Assembly: GCF_020080835.1 (NCBI RefSeq)
Contig: NC_058160.1
Location: forward strand, 13,393,506 to 13,457,505
Direction of reading: 5' to 3'
Source of the DNA: Cotesia glomerata
Lineage: Eukaryota; Arthropoda; Insecta; Hymenoptera; Braconidae
Length of the DNA stretch: 64,000 nt
Position 1 is the stretch's first letter. Every line of letters begins with the position of its first letter. The notes beneath the pieces were generated by a model that saw nothing but the letters and a program-made list of their open reading frames with translations, searched no databases and was not told the origin of the DNA. The position numbers and the translations under genes are program-made. Shown here piece after piece: positions 39,843 through 52,262 of this stretch.

Positions 39843-42816
39843 GGATACTGCAGCTCAACCTCAACCATTGTGAGGCAGCGCATGACCTGCTCATGCAATC
39901 CGTGCGAGAACTAGAGCTTGACTTGGTACTGATAGCAGAGCCATATAAACACCTGAGTACCCAACCCTGGGAATCTGACAGCACATCCAAAGCTGTCATC
40001 TGGTCATGTGGCAAGCTCCCTTTCCAAAATGCAGTCGACAACAGCAATGCCGGCTTTGTAGCAGTATCAGTAGAGGGCATCCGCTTCTATAGCTGTTACG
40101 CACCACCAAGCCTCTCTACTGTCGAATTCACCGCATTCCTGGATCGACTTACCGAGGACGCGAAGCATTACCACCCAGTGGCAATAGCTGGGGACTTCAA
40201 CGCCTGGGCAGTAGACTGGGGTAGCAAGAATACAAACGCGCGAGGAAAGGAATTACTAGAAGCCTTTTCTACATTAGATGTAGTACTGCTCAACAATGGT
40301 GACACACCAACCTACACCAAAGGAGACACAAGTTCTATTGTAGATCTCACTTTCGTCAGTGGCAGCCTCACCAGAGGTAATATCAACTGGAAGGTGATGG
40401 ATACCTACACAGCCAGCGACCACAACGCGATTCTCTGGGAAATATTAAACGCCCAGAGCCCGAGAAGACCTAAAAGCAACTTAACACCATTGGTTGGAAG
40501 GTAAAAACTCTTGACCCAAGGGCATTGTTAGTAGCTCTCAATAGTGACCAGATTATCGCGGGCTGCGCAGAAGAGAAGACCAAGGACCTGATGAAAAGAG
40601 TGACCCAGGCGTGTGACGCCAGTATGTCTCGTAGACGTGGCATAAACACAAGACCTTCCGTTCACTGGTGGAACGACCACATCAGCGCCCTTCGTAAAGA
40701 GTGTCATCAGAAGAGAAGAATATCTCAGCGTGGCTACCGACGACCTAACTCTGTGGAGCTGGTCGCAGAGTACAAAAAAGCCCGTCGATCCCTGAACAAA
40801 GCCATCAAAGATAGCAAAAGAAAATGCTGGAAGGAGCTCATCAACGAGGTGGACAGAGATCTGTGGGGTAGGCCGTATAAGGTGGTCATGACCCATCTTA
40901 AAAACCAGCTAATGCCATCACCCACGTGTCCTCAACTCCTACAGAAGATCGTAAACGCGTTGTTCCCCGAACAAAGCAAGTTTAACTACCTATTAGCGCA
41001 GAATGAAATGGATGACATTCCATCTGTCACGGAGGGAGAACTGATGGAGGCTTGTAATCGTGTAGGGAACAATAAAGCGCCGGGATTGGACGGGGTCCCC
41101 AATATTGCTTTTAAAACAACTATAAAAGCAGTGCTATCATTGTTCCTGGACGTCTACGACACATGCCTCAAGGAAGGGATTTTCCCTCGGAAGTGGAAGC
41201 AGCAACGACTAGTACTACTTCCAAAAGGGAAAAAGCCACCAGAAGAACCGTCATCTTATCGACCACTTTGTATGTTAGACACGACAGGTAAGATACTTGA
41301 GCGTATAATCCACCAAAGAATAGAAGCAGTTGTCGATCCACTCCTGGCAGACAACCAGTATGGTTTTCGGAAAGGACGATCAACCCTGGACGCAATCAAC
41401 TTGGTTGTTGCAACGGCCAAGGAGGCAATCGAAGGGATCAGATGGAAGGGTGGAGCGAAGAAGTACTGCCTGGTGGCCACTCTGGACATCAAAAATGCCT
41501 TCAACTCCGCCAACTGGGACTGCATTATGCAAGCCTTGGAAGAGAAAAACGTACCAGGATACCTACGTAGGATAGTGGCTAGCTACTTCACAGACAGAAT
41601 CCTGAGATACGACACGAACAATGGTCCAAAAGAGTATGATATTACCGGAGGTGTACCCCAGGGTTCTGTTCTGGGTCCACTTCTGTGGAATGTCATGTAT
41701 GATGGCCTGCTGAGACTGACTCTTCCAAGAAGTGTCAAGCTTGTTGCATATGCAGACGATGTAGCTGTCGTAATCGTTGCGAAACACCTAGATGAGATAA
41801 ACCACATGTTCGGTATCACCTTTGAGAAAGTTAACCGGTGGATGGATTCAATGAATCTACAACTGGCTAAACAGAAGACTGAGGCTGTGCTTATTACCAG
41901 CAGAAAAGTGATAGAGACCATAAAACTGAAAGTCGGAGAACAAGAAATCACATCACAACCATATATCCGATATCTGGGAGTGATGCTTGATGCCCGACTC
42001 AACTTTAAGCAGCAAGTCGAACACGTGAGTGCAAAAGCATCAGCAGTGGTAGCTAGCTTAGCACGACTGATGCCAAACGTCGGAGGCCCAAAGCAGAGCA
42101 GAAGACTACTACTATCATCTGTAGTCACATCAGTGCTCACTTACGGAATATCTATATGGGCGGACGCACTAGAAAAGCAAGAATCATGGAGAAAGGCTGG
42201 ACCAGTCTACCGTCTGAGTGCCTTAAGAGTAGCAAGTGCCTTCCGCACAATATCTATGGAAGCAGTGTGTGTCATCTCCGGAACTTTGCCTCTCAGAGTC
42301 TTAGCTGAGGAAAGACGGATCCTTTACCAACGAAAGAAGTCGACCACACTAAGCGCTGAGGAGCTTGGAACAGAAGAGCGGCAGAGGAGCATAAGTAGAT
42401 GGCAACTACAGTGGGATGCCACAGTGAAGGGTAGGTGGACGCATCGTCTCATACCAAGGATCAACGTTTGGCTGAACCGGAGTCACGGTGAGGTCAACTA
42501 TTATCTTACACAGATGTTATCAGGACACGGCTGTTTCCGGGCGTATCTCCACCGCTTCAAGCATGATGATTCCCCGGAGTGCCCGTCCTGCTCAGGAGTC
42601 AATGAAGATGCAGAGCACGTTTTCTTTGAGTGCCCACGTTTTTACCCACAGCGAGATGAGCTGGAGAATATCCTGAAGAGGAAAATCCAACCAGAGACAA
42701 TAGTAGCAGCAATGCTGTCATCAGAAGCTGTCTGGAACGCTACCAACACGTTTGCAACAGAAGTCCTTAAAGACTTGCGTTCCACCGAAAGAAAAAGAGC
42801 AAATAGCAGAAGATAG
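39839..42816 (+). pseudogene. LINE copy C ORF2: endonuclease-reverse transcriptase, one frameshift
   Basis: ATG 39839 overlaps ORF1's TGA. The apurinic-type endonuclease (residues 1-210) shows MRILQLNLNHCEAAHDLL, AGDFNAWAVDWGS and TASDHNAILWE. A one-base shift near 40480-40500 breaks the frame; it reopens for 763 codons to 42816. RT blocks: QYGFRKGRSTLDAI, KNAFNSANWD (motif A), GGVPQGSVLGPLLWN (B), YADD at 41749-41760 (C) and YLGVMLDARLNFKQ. The C-terminal zinc motif is CPSCSGVNEDAEHVFFEC. No RNase H domain, as in R1. Otherwise apparently intact. Confidence 0.92.
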
Positions 42817-43018
42817 AAGGAAGGTAGTTAACACCTTAGCCACCAGAAGGAAGAGCAGTAGCTAGATCCTCCCTTCACGAAGTAATGCCTGACGGCGGTT
42901 TCCATGAGGGATTAGAGGAAAGAAGGAAAAGGGGTTTAGGGTTTAGTGGGTAGGGGCGTTAGTGTCGAGTTAGTATGACGCTGCGTCGAGTCGCCACATA
43001 TCCAGGCCAAACAGCTAT

Positions 43019-43047
43019 GCCTAGAATCCGTAAAAAGGATTCCCCCC
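43019..43047 (+). other. 3'-terminal hairpin of the LINE
   Basis: GAATCC (43024-43029) pairs with GGATTC (43037-43042) across GTAAAAA, just before the poly-C and poly-A end. Copy H keeps the pairing with different bases (GGAATCT / AGATTCC). It may be the site read by the RT. Confidence 0.5.
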
Positions 43048-43078
43048 CTACAAAAAAACACACACACACACACACACA

Positions 43079-43824
43079 CTCGGGGCAGAAGAGATACTGC
43101 TACCAGGCGCGTCTCCCCGAGCGGATGGGAGAACGCTCGCTGTCCTTGGATGACACTCAATCTCTTAGTTGATGAGGTACAGCGGGTAGGAGCCAAGCAA
43201 AATAACCAAACAAAATACGCTCCCGTGGACAAAACTCCCCTTTAATGGGTTGGTCGCACTAACTGACCTAACAAGACGATCGTTCTCTGCTGTGACCCAC
43301 TGGGAGTGACCGGAACCTGTATCGTAGTTTCCGACGATGCAGGCCACGGCTGATGTGAGCTTGCTCTACCGAGGTGTAAGTTGCAGCAGTGGATCAGGAG
43401 CCAGCCACTTCGGGCCTTGATCAGGAAGTACGCAGTGAGTGTTAGAGATCGGAATCTTCACCGCTCCGAGCGATTCTAGTCCGTCCGTGTATTCCGGGAC
43501 TGGTTAAGTGTCGGCTAGGCCTCAGGGAACTGGGGTAGGAGTACTATCTCCGAGGGTACACCCGTTCCTAGTTATGGCAACCCGCTCCACTCCGTACGAT
43601 GCGCTGGTAAATTAAAAAGTATGAGTAACTTACAGGAAACAAACAAGAATAGAAACGGGCTTCATGCTCAACAAGCAGCGATTGAAGCAAGCGCTGACAT
43701 GAAGAGAACGCAAGCGTTGGAGCGCCTTGAGAAGCTAACCATTGAGCTGCAAGAGTTTGTCCAAACTAAGGTCAATATCCACAAGGAGATAAAGACCAAG
43801 ACAACCGGTGTGGTCAATGCTCTT

Positions 43825-43826
<2 letters not shown>
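43079..43826 (+). mobile_element. LINE copy D, 5' fragment (3'-truncated)
   Basis: It has the complete 5' UTR and the first 68 codons of ORF1 (ATG 43621), ending at GCTCTTGGA and running straight into (CA)n 43827-43873. Copy E, which follows, has the same sequence continuing. Loss of the 3' end is unusual for a LINE and points to recombination through the CA tracts. The frame that continues into a His-Thr repeat is an artefact. Confidence 0.85.
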
Positions 43827-43863
<37 letters not shown>

Positions 43864-43873
43864 CACACACACA
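43827..43873. repeat. (CA)n between LINE copies D and E
   Basis: A CA tract with one CG interruption, immediately before the CTCGGGG start of copy E. Confidence 0.92.
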
Positions 43874-44232
43874 CTCGGGGCAGAAGAGATACTGCTACCG
43901 GGCGCGTCTCCCCGAGCGGATGGGAGAACGCTCGCTGTCCTTGGATGACACTTAATCTCTTAGTTGATGAGGTACAGCGGGTAGGAGCCAAGCAAAATAA
44001 CCAAACAAAATACACTCCCGTGGACAAAACTCCCCTTCAATGGGTTGGTCGCACTAACTGACCTAACAAGACGATCGTTCTCTGCTGTGACCCACTGGGA
44101 GTGACCGGAACCTGTATCGTAGTTTCCGACGATGCAGGCCACGGCTGATGTGAGCTTGCTCTACCGAGGTGTAACTTGCAGCAGTGGATCAGGAGCCAGC
44201 CACTTCGGGCCATGATCAGGAAGTACGCAGTG

Positions 44233-45244
44233 TGTTTAACCGCTAGGAAAAGGATCTAGTCACATACTTATAAGAAGAATTGCGCCTTCGGGCTTAATCG
44301 TTAAAACTCGGGAATAATCGTATCACGCTATGGCCGTCGCCCATGCGCGCCTTGGTTAGCGGTAGAGAAGCCGGCTCACGTGGTCGGCTGCAACAGTTGT
44401 GCTTGGACATTTGTACTAGTACGACTACTCTGTGCGAATCGATTCTGATATTTCTTACTTACATCTCTCTTTCATTTAAATATTTAAATTATTCATTAAA
44501 TATAAATAATTATATTAGCTTCAATTATACTTTAAATTCTCAATTCATTTAAATCAGTTCAATAGTTCAGTGAATTAACATAAATAAAATCAAGTAAATT
44601 TATTTAGTGACGCCACGCGGCCATTACGCGCCACCGTTAACAAAGGATTGCATCAGCCACGCGGCTTTAGTCAATCCATAATTGACGCGTGATATTAACA
44701 ATTAATTACATTAAATTAGTTATTGACATTTAATTACGATCTTATTTAATTTAGCTTATAAATAATTAAATTCCAACTTCAAATCATTTGACTAATTTCT
44801 ACACGAAAAACATCAAACTCAATTGACTAACATTCTGTTATCAATTGAATATTATTTGCTTTCACCTTGAGACAATTGAACATTAATAGATCTCACTCTG
44901 AGATAGTTCAAAGTGATTAGATATTACTAGCTCCCACCTTGGGACTTATCTAATTCAAATTATCGATAATTTTCTATCTAAGGCGGTTGAGCTCACCCCT
45001 ATTGCGTTATTGCAACGTAATTTTACACATTCACACTTACACATACACAATTTACTTGTATAATTTCATCAAGGAGGTTTTTTCCCAGCCTAGCTGGGTT
45101 TTCCTCCTTTGGGGACAAATAAATTCTTCTAAATTGTTCCCCAAAAAATCCAAGTATTTTTATTTAATTTCCTAATCCCAACTTTATCGTATAATTTAAA
45201 ACAATTACGGGAATTATCCGCATTGGATAGTTTTCGACAAAACA
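44233..45244. mobile_element. Solo LTR, 1012 bp
   Basis: It starts TGTTTAACCGC and ends CGACAAAACA, with the 5-bp duplication CAGTG on both sides (44228-44232, 45245-45249). Removing it restores the LINE 5' UTR exactly. A 5-bp duplication fits Gypsy, BEL or Copia; the family is not identifiable without internal genes. Confidence 0.9.
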
Positions 45245-45432
45245 CAGTGAGTGTTAGAGATCGGAATCTTCACCGCTCCGAGCGAGTCTAGTCCGTCCGT
45301 GTATTCCGGGACTGGCTAAGTGTCGGCTAGGCCTCAGGGAACTGGGGTAGGAGTACTATCTCCGAGGGTACACCCGTTCCTAGTTATGGCAACCCGCTCC
45401 ACTCCGTACGATGCGCTGGTAAATTAAAAAGT

Positions 45433-46720
45433 ATGAGTAACTTACAGGAAACAAACAAGAATAGAAACGGGCTTCATGCTCAACAAGCAGCGAATGAAGC
45501 AAGCGCTGACATGAAGAGAACGCAAGTGTTGGAGCGCCTTGAGAAGCTAACCCTTGAGCTGCAAGAGTTTGTCCAAACTAAGGTCAATATCCACAAGGAG
45601 ATAAAGATCAAGACAACCGGTGTGGTCAATGCTCTTGGAAGATTCAAGAAACTGGACGAGGAATGGCAGTCATCACGACGCCGCATTGAAACTGAAACTG
45701 AGACGGAAGAAGCAATGGACACTGGAGCCGACGGTGACGGTGAATCTGCTGCTGACGACAAGGGTGAAACTGACACAAGGTCTGGAAAGAGAAAGGACCG
45801 AGATTCGCCAGAGTCAACCGACAAAGTCACAAAGAAGAAGGACTTGAAAAAAAGCCCTCTCCAACGACTGGCAGGGCAGGGCGACGAACCCAAGAAGACG
45901 ACTGACTGGGAAAAAGTACAGTCTAAGAAGGAGAAGAGAAGGCTAGCTAGAGAGCAACTCTCAAAACAGCCGCCGAAGGAGCCCAGGTCAGAGCCTAAGC
46001 AGAAAAAACCACGCAAATAGATCAGACCCGACGCACTGATCATCCGCCCGGCCGAGAAAACAAAGTATGCCGAGATTCTGCGTCGTATAAAGCAGGACGT
46101 CCCAGATGAGCAGGTTCGTTCAACTGTGGATAAGATCAACAATACCAGAAGTGGGGACTTGTTGATCACGATTTCGAGGAAGAGCACTGAAAAAGGCCAA
46201 GGTCTGCAAAAGACGATCGCGGACATCCTTAAGGAAGAGGCCAAAGTGATTTGCAAAGGGCCACAGGAGACCATCGAGATCCGATATGTCGATGACGACA
46301 CGACGAAAGAGCATATTCAGACCGCTCTAAAGAAGGAAGCTGGAGAAAGTTGTGAAATCCCACTAGAGGCAACCAAGATCCGTAAAGCCTTTAGGGGTAC
46401 ACAGACAGCCACAGTGTCACTACCAGCAGCTGCAGCACAAAAGTTACTGGAGGGAAACTGCAAAATAAGGATAGGCTGGTCTAATTGCCGAATGAGAGCA
46501 ACGAAGAGACCCATACAATGCTTCAAATGCTGGCACTTTGGGCACTTCGGATCGCAGTGCAAAAGCGAAGTCGACCGGTCTAAACTCTGCATAAGGTGCG
46601 GAAAAGAAGGACACAAAATTGCTGATGGAAAAATCCAGCTAAATGTGCACTGTGCTTTGAACGGCACGGCGTAGGAAAGGCGGCTCACCATGCAGGCACG
46701 AACAGATGCGCCATCTTCCA
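45433..46720 (+). pseudogene. LINE copy E ORF1, broken
   Basis: ATG 45433. A TAG at 46018-46020 replaces the Trp codon of copy C; the frame then continues through the knuckles (CFKCWHFGHFGSQC, CIRCGKEGHKIAD). A one-base loss near 46625 destroys the second knuckle's last Cys and shifts the end. Confidence 0.88.
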
Positions 46721-46753
46721 ATAAGCGCTCCAGAAGATAACGAAGCCAAGAAC

Positions 46754-49735
46754 ATGAAGATAGTGCAGCTCAACCTCAATCATTGTGATGCTGCGCATGA
46801 CCTGCTCATGCAAACTGTGCGCGAATTAGAGGCAGATGTAGCACTTATAAGTGAGCCTTATAGACATCTGAGTAACCAACCCTGGGAATCTGACAGCACT
46901 AACAAAGCCGTCATCTGGTCCTGCGGTAAATGTCCTTTTCAGAGAACAACAGTCAACAATAAAGAAGCTGGCTTCGTAGCAGCATGGGTAGATGGCATCC
47001 GCTTCTACAGTTGCTATGCACCACCTAGTCTCTCTAATGACCATTTTGAAGACTTCATTGATCGGCTAACTGAGGACGCAAGAAAACACTTTCCCGTAGC
47101 AATAGCTGGTGACTTCAATTCCTGGGCAACAGACTGGGGCAGCAAGTTCACTAATACACGTGGAAAAGCACTTCTCGAGGCAATGGCCACTCTGGACGTG
47201 ATCCTTCTTAATACCGGTGACACGCCAACGTATACTAAGGGAGAGGCAAACTCAACTGTCGACCTTACATTTGTCAGCAGTTGCTTAGCTCGAAGAGGTT
47301 TTTCTTGGAAAGTATTGAACATCTATACAGCCAGCGACCATAGTGCGATACTATGGCTAATATCAACTGGCCAGAAACTAACAAGAGACAACAGGAGCGC
47401 TAGCGCGGTTGGGTGAAAAGTTAAGTCTCTCGACCCCACTGCTTTAGTAGTAGCCTAAGACTGCAATCCGATCATCGTTGAAACTGCTGAAGAGAAGACC
47501 AAGGACCTAATGAGAAGAGTCACCCAGGCTTGCGACGCTAGTATGTCTCGGAAACTTCGCATAAATTCAAGACCTTCAATGCACTGGTGGAACGATCACA
47601 TTAGCATTCTACGCTCAAAGTGTCTTAAAAGAAGAAGAAAGTCTCAGCGTGGCTACAGACGATCTAACTCCGCAGAGCTGTTGGCAGAGTATAAAAAGGC
47701 CCATCGAGAACTGAACAGAGCCATCAAAGAAAGCAAAAGACGTTGCTGGAAGGAACTGGTCGCAGAAATCGAGAAAGATCCATGGGGCAGACCGTATAAG
47801 GTGGTTATGACCCACTTGAAATGCCAACCAATGCCATCACCTACGTGTCCACAACTCCTAGAGAAGATTGTTACTACGTTGTTTCCCCAACAGCTGGTAT
47901 TCACCTGCAAGTTGGAGCAGCTCAATTCTGAAGACATCCCAACTATCACGTTGGACGAGTTGATAGAGGCAGGAAATCGAGAAGGGAATAATAAGGTGCC
48001 GGGATTGGACGGAATTCCTAATATTGCCCTGAAATCAATCCTTAGGGCAGCACCAACATTATTCCTGGACATTTACGATACATGCCTGAAGGAAGGGACT
48101 TTTCCCCAGAAGTGGAAACAGCAACGGCTAGTGTTACTTCCGAAGGGGAAAAAGCCGCCGGAAGAACCGTCATCCTACCGACCACTCTGCATGTTAGACA
48201 CGGCCGGCAAGATATTCGAGCGCATAATTCATCAGAGAATAGAGGCTTTAGTCGATCCACTCCTAGCAGAGAACCAGTTTGGTTTCCGAAAAGGACGGTC
48301 AACTCTGGATGCTATCAAATTGGTTGTTGATATAGCCAAGGATGCAATCGCTGGAACGAGATGGAAAGGTGGAAAGAAGAAATACTGCTTGGTGGCTGCT
48401 TTGGACATCAAGAATACCTTCAACTCCGCTAACTGGGACTGCGTTATGCGGGCTCTAGAAGAAAAAAACATACCAGGATACCTTCGCAGAGTAGTAGCGA
48501 GCTACTTCACGAACAGGCTCCTGAAATATGACACGATGAATGGTACGGAAGTGTACGAAATCTCCGGAGGAGTGCCACAGGGATCAGTCTTAGGTCCTCT
48601 GCTATGGAACATCAAGTATGATGGCCTCCTGAGAATAGCATTGCCTACGGGAGTCAAACTTGTAGCATATCCAGATGACGTAGCTGTCGTGATTGTCGCA
48701 AAGCACCTCGAAAAGATAGAAATGGCATTTGATATTACATTCAGACGAGTCAATTTGTGGATGGACATGATGAACTTGCAACTAGCCAAGCATAAAACCG
48801 AGGCAGTGCTCATCACCAGCAGAAAAACGGTAGAAACCATCAAGTTGAGAGTCGGAGAACAAGAAATCACATCACAACCATTTATCCATTATCTGGGAGT
48901 GATGCTGGATGCACGACTCAACTTCAAACAGCAGGTGGAACATGTCAGTGCCAAAGCGTCAGTAGTGAGGGCTAGTCTCGCACGGCTGATGCCTAACATC
49001 AGAGGCCCAATGCAGAGCAGGAGGCTACTATTGTCATCAGTAGTCACATCAGTGCTCACTTACGGAATATTCATTTGGGCTGATGCACTGGAAACCCAAG
49101 AATCATGGAGAAAAGCTGGACCAATATACCGACTGAGTGCCCTACGCGTAGCTAGTGCCTTCCGCACTATATCAGAAGAAGCAGTGTGCGTCATTGCTGG
49201 AACCCTACCTCTTAGAGTTCTAGCAGAGGAAAGACGGGCCCTTTACCATCGAAAAAGGTCAACTGCACTGAGCCCGGAAGAACTTAGAATTGAAGAACGG
49301 CAGAAGAGCATAGGCCGATGGCAACTACAATGGGATGCTGCAGAGAAGGGTAGGTGGACGCACCGTCTCATACCTCGGGTCGACATTTGGCTTAACCGGA
49401 ATCACGGTTAGGTCAATTACTATCTTACGCAGATGTTGTCGGGACATGGGTGTTTTCGAGAGTATCTACACCGCTTTAAGCACGATGACTCTTCGGAGTG
49501 CCCGTCCTGCCCAGGCGCTGCTGAAGACGCGGAGCACGTCTTCTTTGTATGTCCTCGTTTTGATCCACAGCGTGAAGAACTGGAGAGGATCCTGAACCAG
49601 AGAATGCAACCAGATTCACTAGTAGAAGCAATGTTGTCATCAGAAGCTGCCTGGAACGCTACCAACACGTTTGCAACAGAAGTCCTTAAAGACTTGCGTT
49701 CCACCGAAAGAAAAAGAGCAAATAGCAGAAGATAG
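46754..49735 (+). pseudogene. LINE copy E ORF2, several stops, altered RT motif C
   Basis: ATG 46754 (MKIVQLNLNHCDAAHDLLMQ). Stops: TGA 47414-47416 (Trp in copy H), TAA near 47457, and TAG near 49409 where copies A and C have Glu in HGEVNYY. RT motif C reads YPDD (48668-48679) rather than YADD, which would itself impair catalysis. The zinc motif CPSCPGAAEDAEHVFFVC is intact. Confidence 0.9.
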
Positions 49736-49985
49736 AAGAAAGATAGTTAACACTTTAGCCACCAGAAGGAAGAGCAGTAGCTAGATCCTCCCTTCACGAA
49801 GTAACGCCTGACGGCGGTTTCCATGAGGGATTAGAGGAAAGAAGGAAAAGGGGTTTAGGGTTTAGTGGGTAGGGGCGTTAGTGTCGAGTTAGTATGACGC
49901 TGCGTCGAGTCGCCACATATCCAGGCCAAACAGCTATGCCTAGAATCCGTGAAAAGGAATCCCACCCCTAAAAAAAAATAAAAAA

Positions 49986-50162
49986 CACACACACACACAC
50001 ACACACATACATAGACATACAGACACCATCGCGGGAAGAGTCAGGGAAGCTTCCTAGGACCTCAAAACGTCGAGATCTGATGAAAACTCGATTTTCGAAA
50101 AACGGGGTGAAAACAATAACTTCCCGATTTTTGAAAATTTTCAATTTTCTTAGCGGGAAGTT
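49986..50162 (-). repeat. P-repeat copy 4, right piece
   Basis: (CA)n, then the 5' part of the P-repeat, ending TTAGCGGGAAGTT at 50162. With 36907-37612 it completes the copy, so LINEs B-E all lie in one microsatellite. Confidence 0.8.
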
Positions 50163-50649
50163 AAAAATTTTTTTAAAAGTCGTTTTTCTGGAATAACTTT
50201 AAAACGACTAAGCCGATCGATTCCAAAAACTAATCAGCTCTTGACCTTGAAAAACCACGTCGATCGCCGCCAATCTGGTCAAAATCAGTTGATTCGTTCG
50301 AGAGATATCGTGAACGAAAAAAAAACAAAAAAAGTGATTTTTTGGAGTTACTCCGAAATTTCTCGTTTGACCAACTAAAACTTAGAAATTATCTATGAGA
50401 CTTAAAAAACTGCGTAGAATGCTGCCAACCACGTAAAAATCAGTTCATTTATTCAAAAGTAATTGCGGTTTGAAAATTCAAAAAATAGTGTTCTATGATA
50501 CTTCTATCAAACTTTTGAGCTCAAAGAGCTCAAAAGCATAAAAAAGGAATTTTTTGAGCTCGGAGAGCTCAAAACAACACAAAGATTGTATTTTTGAACT
50601 CGAAGTGCTTAAAAATTCCGTTGGTGCAATTTTAAGCACCCAGGTATTA
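50163..50649 (+). repeat. P-repeat copy 5, inner part only
   Basis: Degenerate units and three GAGCTC near-palindromes. The left end and (TG)n are missing; the right end is replaced by LINE copy F after CAGGTATTAC. It is nearly identical, inverted, to 52316-52803. Confidence 0.75.
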
Positions 50650-51008
50650 CCAGATCTAGTAGAAGCAATGTTGTCATCAGAAGCTGCCTGGAACGCTACC
50701 AACACGTTTGCAACAGAAGTCCTTAAAGACTTGCGTTCCACCGAAAGAAAAAGAGCAAATAGCAGAAGATAGAAGGAAGATAGTTAACACCTTAGCCACC
50801 AGAAGGAAGAGCAGGAGCTAGATCCTCCCTTCACGAAGTAATGCCTGACGGCGGTTTCCATGAGGGATTAGAGGAAAGAAGGAAAAGGGGTTTAGGGTTT
50901 CGTGGGTAGGGGCGTTAGTGTCGAGTTAGTATGACGCTGCGTCGTCGCCACATATCCAGGCCAAACAGCTATGCCTAGAATCCGTAAAAAGGATTCCCCC
51001 CCCTAAAA

Positions 51009-51025
<17 letters not shown>
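50650..51025 (+). mobile_element. LINE copy F, 3' fragment
   Basis: The last 40 codons of ORF2 (LVEAMLSSEAAWNATNTFAT), the 3' UTR, the 3' hairpin and a poly-A of about 21 bp, followed by (CA)n to 51063. Its 5' junction is inside a P-repeat, not in CA, so this is the one copy with a non-CA 5' junction. Confidence 0.88.
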
Positions 51026-51067
<42 letters not shown>

Positions 51068-51220
51068 TACAGACTTACGGACATCATTGTGAAAATAGTT
51101 AGGAAAGCTTCGTAGGACCTCGAAACGCCGAGATCCGATGAAAACTCGATTTTCGAAAAACGGGGTACAACCAAGAACTTCCCGATTTTTGAAAATTTTC
51201 AATTTTCTTAGCGGGAAGTT
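51026..51220 (-). repeat. P-repeat copy 6, 5' end only
   Basis: (CA)n 51026-51063, then GGAAAGCTTCGTAGGACCTC to TTAGCGGGAAGTT at 51220. Confidence 0.75.
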
Positions 51221-51790
51221 AAAAATTTATAGACACATTTTTTAATTATTTATAAGAGATTTTATAAAAACTCAAATCTACGAAAAATTAGTTAATTAAC
51301 AATTGAATAACTTCAAGAAAAATCAAGCTACAAATTTTTTTTGACGGGGCTATATTCCTTCAAGTGTCTAGATGACACTATAATTTATTCAGATTCTTAA
51401 ATTAATATTGAATGTTATAAAAAAATTATTTTGTGTTGCATACTTTGCTTGGCGGGGACGCCTCGACACTGAAACGGCCGCGCGAAGCCTAACTTTCAAC
51501 GTTAAATTAAAATTATAAATAATGGAGCTACAACTCCGGGAGTCGAGACTTCTTTTACTAAAATTTTCTCTTCTTTAAGAATCTTTTTCCAAATTTCAGG
51601 TATCTTCAATATTTTTGAAGTTATAACTAAAAAACGGAGACTTCCTTTTTGTCTCTTCGTTTTTTGTCTATAACAAATGAAATTTTTAATGGCGGAAAAA
51701 TGAAAAATTACCCATCCTGCAGAATTAAATTCCGAATCCAATGCATCTATCACTATATTTTTAAGATTGGAACGACGATTTTTCGCATAA
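51221..51790. repeat. Q-segment copy 2
   Basis: The inverted counterpart of 8816-9345 (shared words include GCATACTTTGCTTGGCGGGG and CTACAACTCCGGGAGTCGAG). No gene. Confidence 0.65.
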
Positions 51791-52262
51791 AACTCACTTC
51801 TTGACTAGACTACTGATAATTTAGAGAATAATTTATATATGACTAGTTTTTTACGATGTAAATTCCTATGAATACTTGTTGAGTCTACCAATAAATTATT
51901 TTCTAATTTTGTTCATATCATTACTCATATATAGTAGGACGTATCATTTATAATTGTAGAGAATCTAGATTTTTATACTAACATTTAATAAAGTTCAAGG
52001 GATTTACTTACTGAAAAAATAAGAAAATAATCAGTACTCGATGGTGTAAATGATCGAATAACTTATTCGAAACCGTTTCATACAAACGGTCTATTGTTGA
52101 CCTGATTGTTCCTATTTCTCCGATGATCCACTGCTGTACTAAATAATTTCATTTCAGATCTATGAATTTTCTCTTCTAGCTTTATGTGTACTACCTTCGT
52201 GGTTATCGCGTTGTCTTCCACAGCTTTATTAATCTGCTTTATATTCTTCTCAACCCAAAAAT
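51791..52262. other. Unassigned AT-rich sequence
   Basis: About 470 bp with no repeat partner in the window and no credible gene. Confidence 0.5.

Larger units (their letters stand above)
37945..43058 (+). mobile_element. R1-clade LINE copy C, full length, best preserved
   Basis: 5,114 bp between two CA tracts. It consists of a 5' UTR of about 540 bp, ORF1, ORF2 and a 3' UTR of about 240 bp ending in a hairpin, poly-C and a short poly-A. R1-clade 'Waldo' elements are known to target simple ACAY repeats, and this family behaves alike. Only one disabling lesion is visible (ORF2 frameshift). Confidence 0.93.
43874..49985 (+). mobile_element. R1-clade LINE copy E, full length, with a solo LTR in its 5' UTR
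   Basis: It starts CTCGGGGCAGAAGAG and ends in poly-A next to (CA)n. Without the LTR insertion it is about 5.1 kb. ORF1 and ORF2 carry several stops and a frameshift. Confidence 0.92.

Noticed and set aside
40734..42140. Antisense frames in LINE C ORF2
   Set aside because: Shadows of the RT gene without homology.
43621..44061. 146-aa frame joining ORF1 to a His-Thr repeat
   Set aside because: Chance fusion of LINE D, a CA tract and the LINE E 5' UTR.
49850..49865. Telomere-like GGGTTTAGGGTTTAG
   Set aside because: Part of the LINE 3' UTR in all copies; only two units, and insects use TTAGG.
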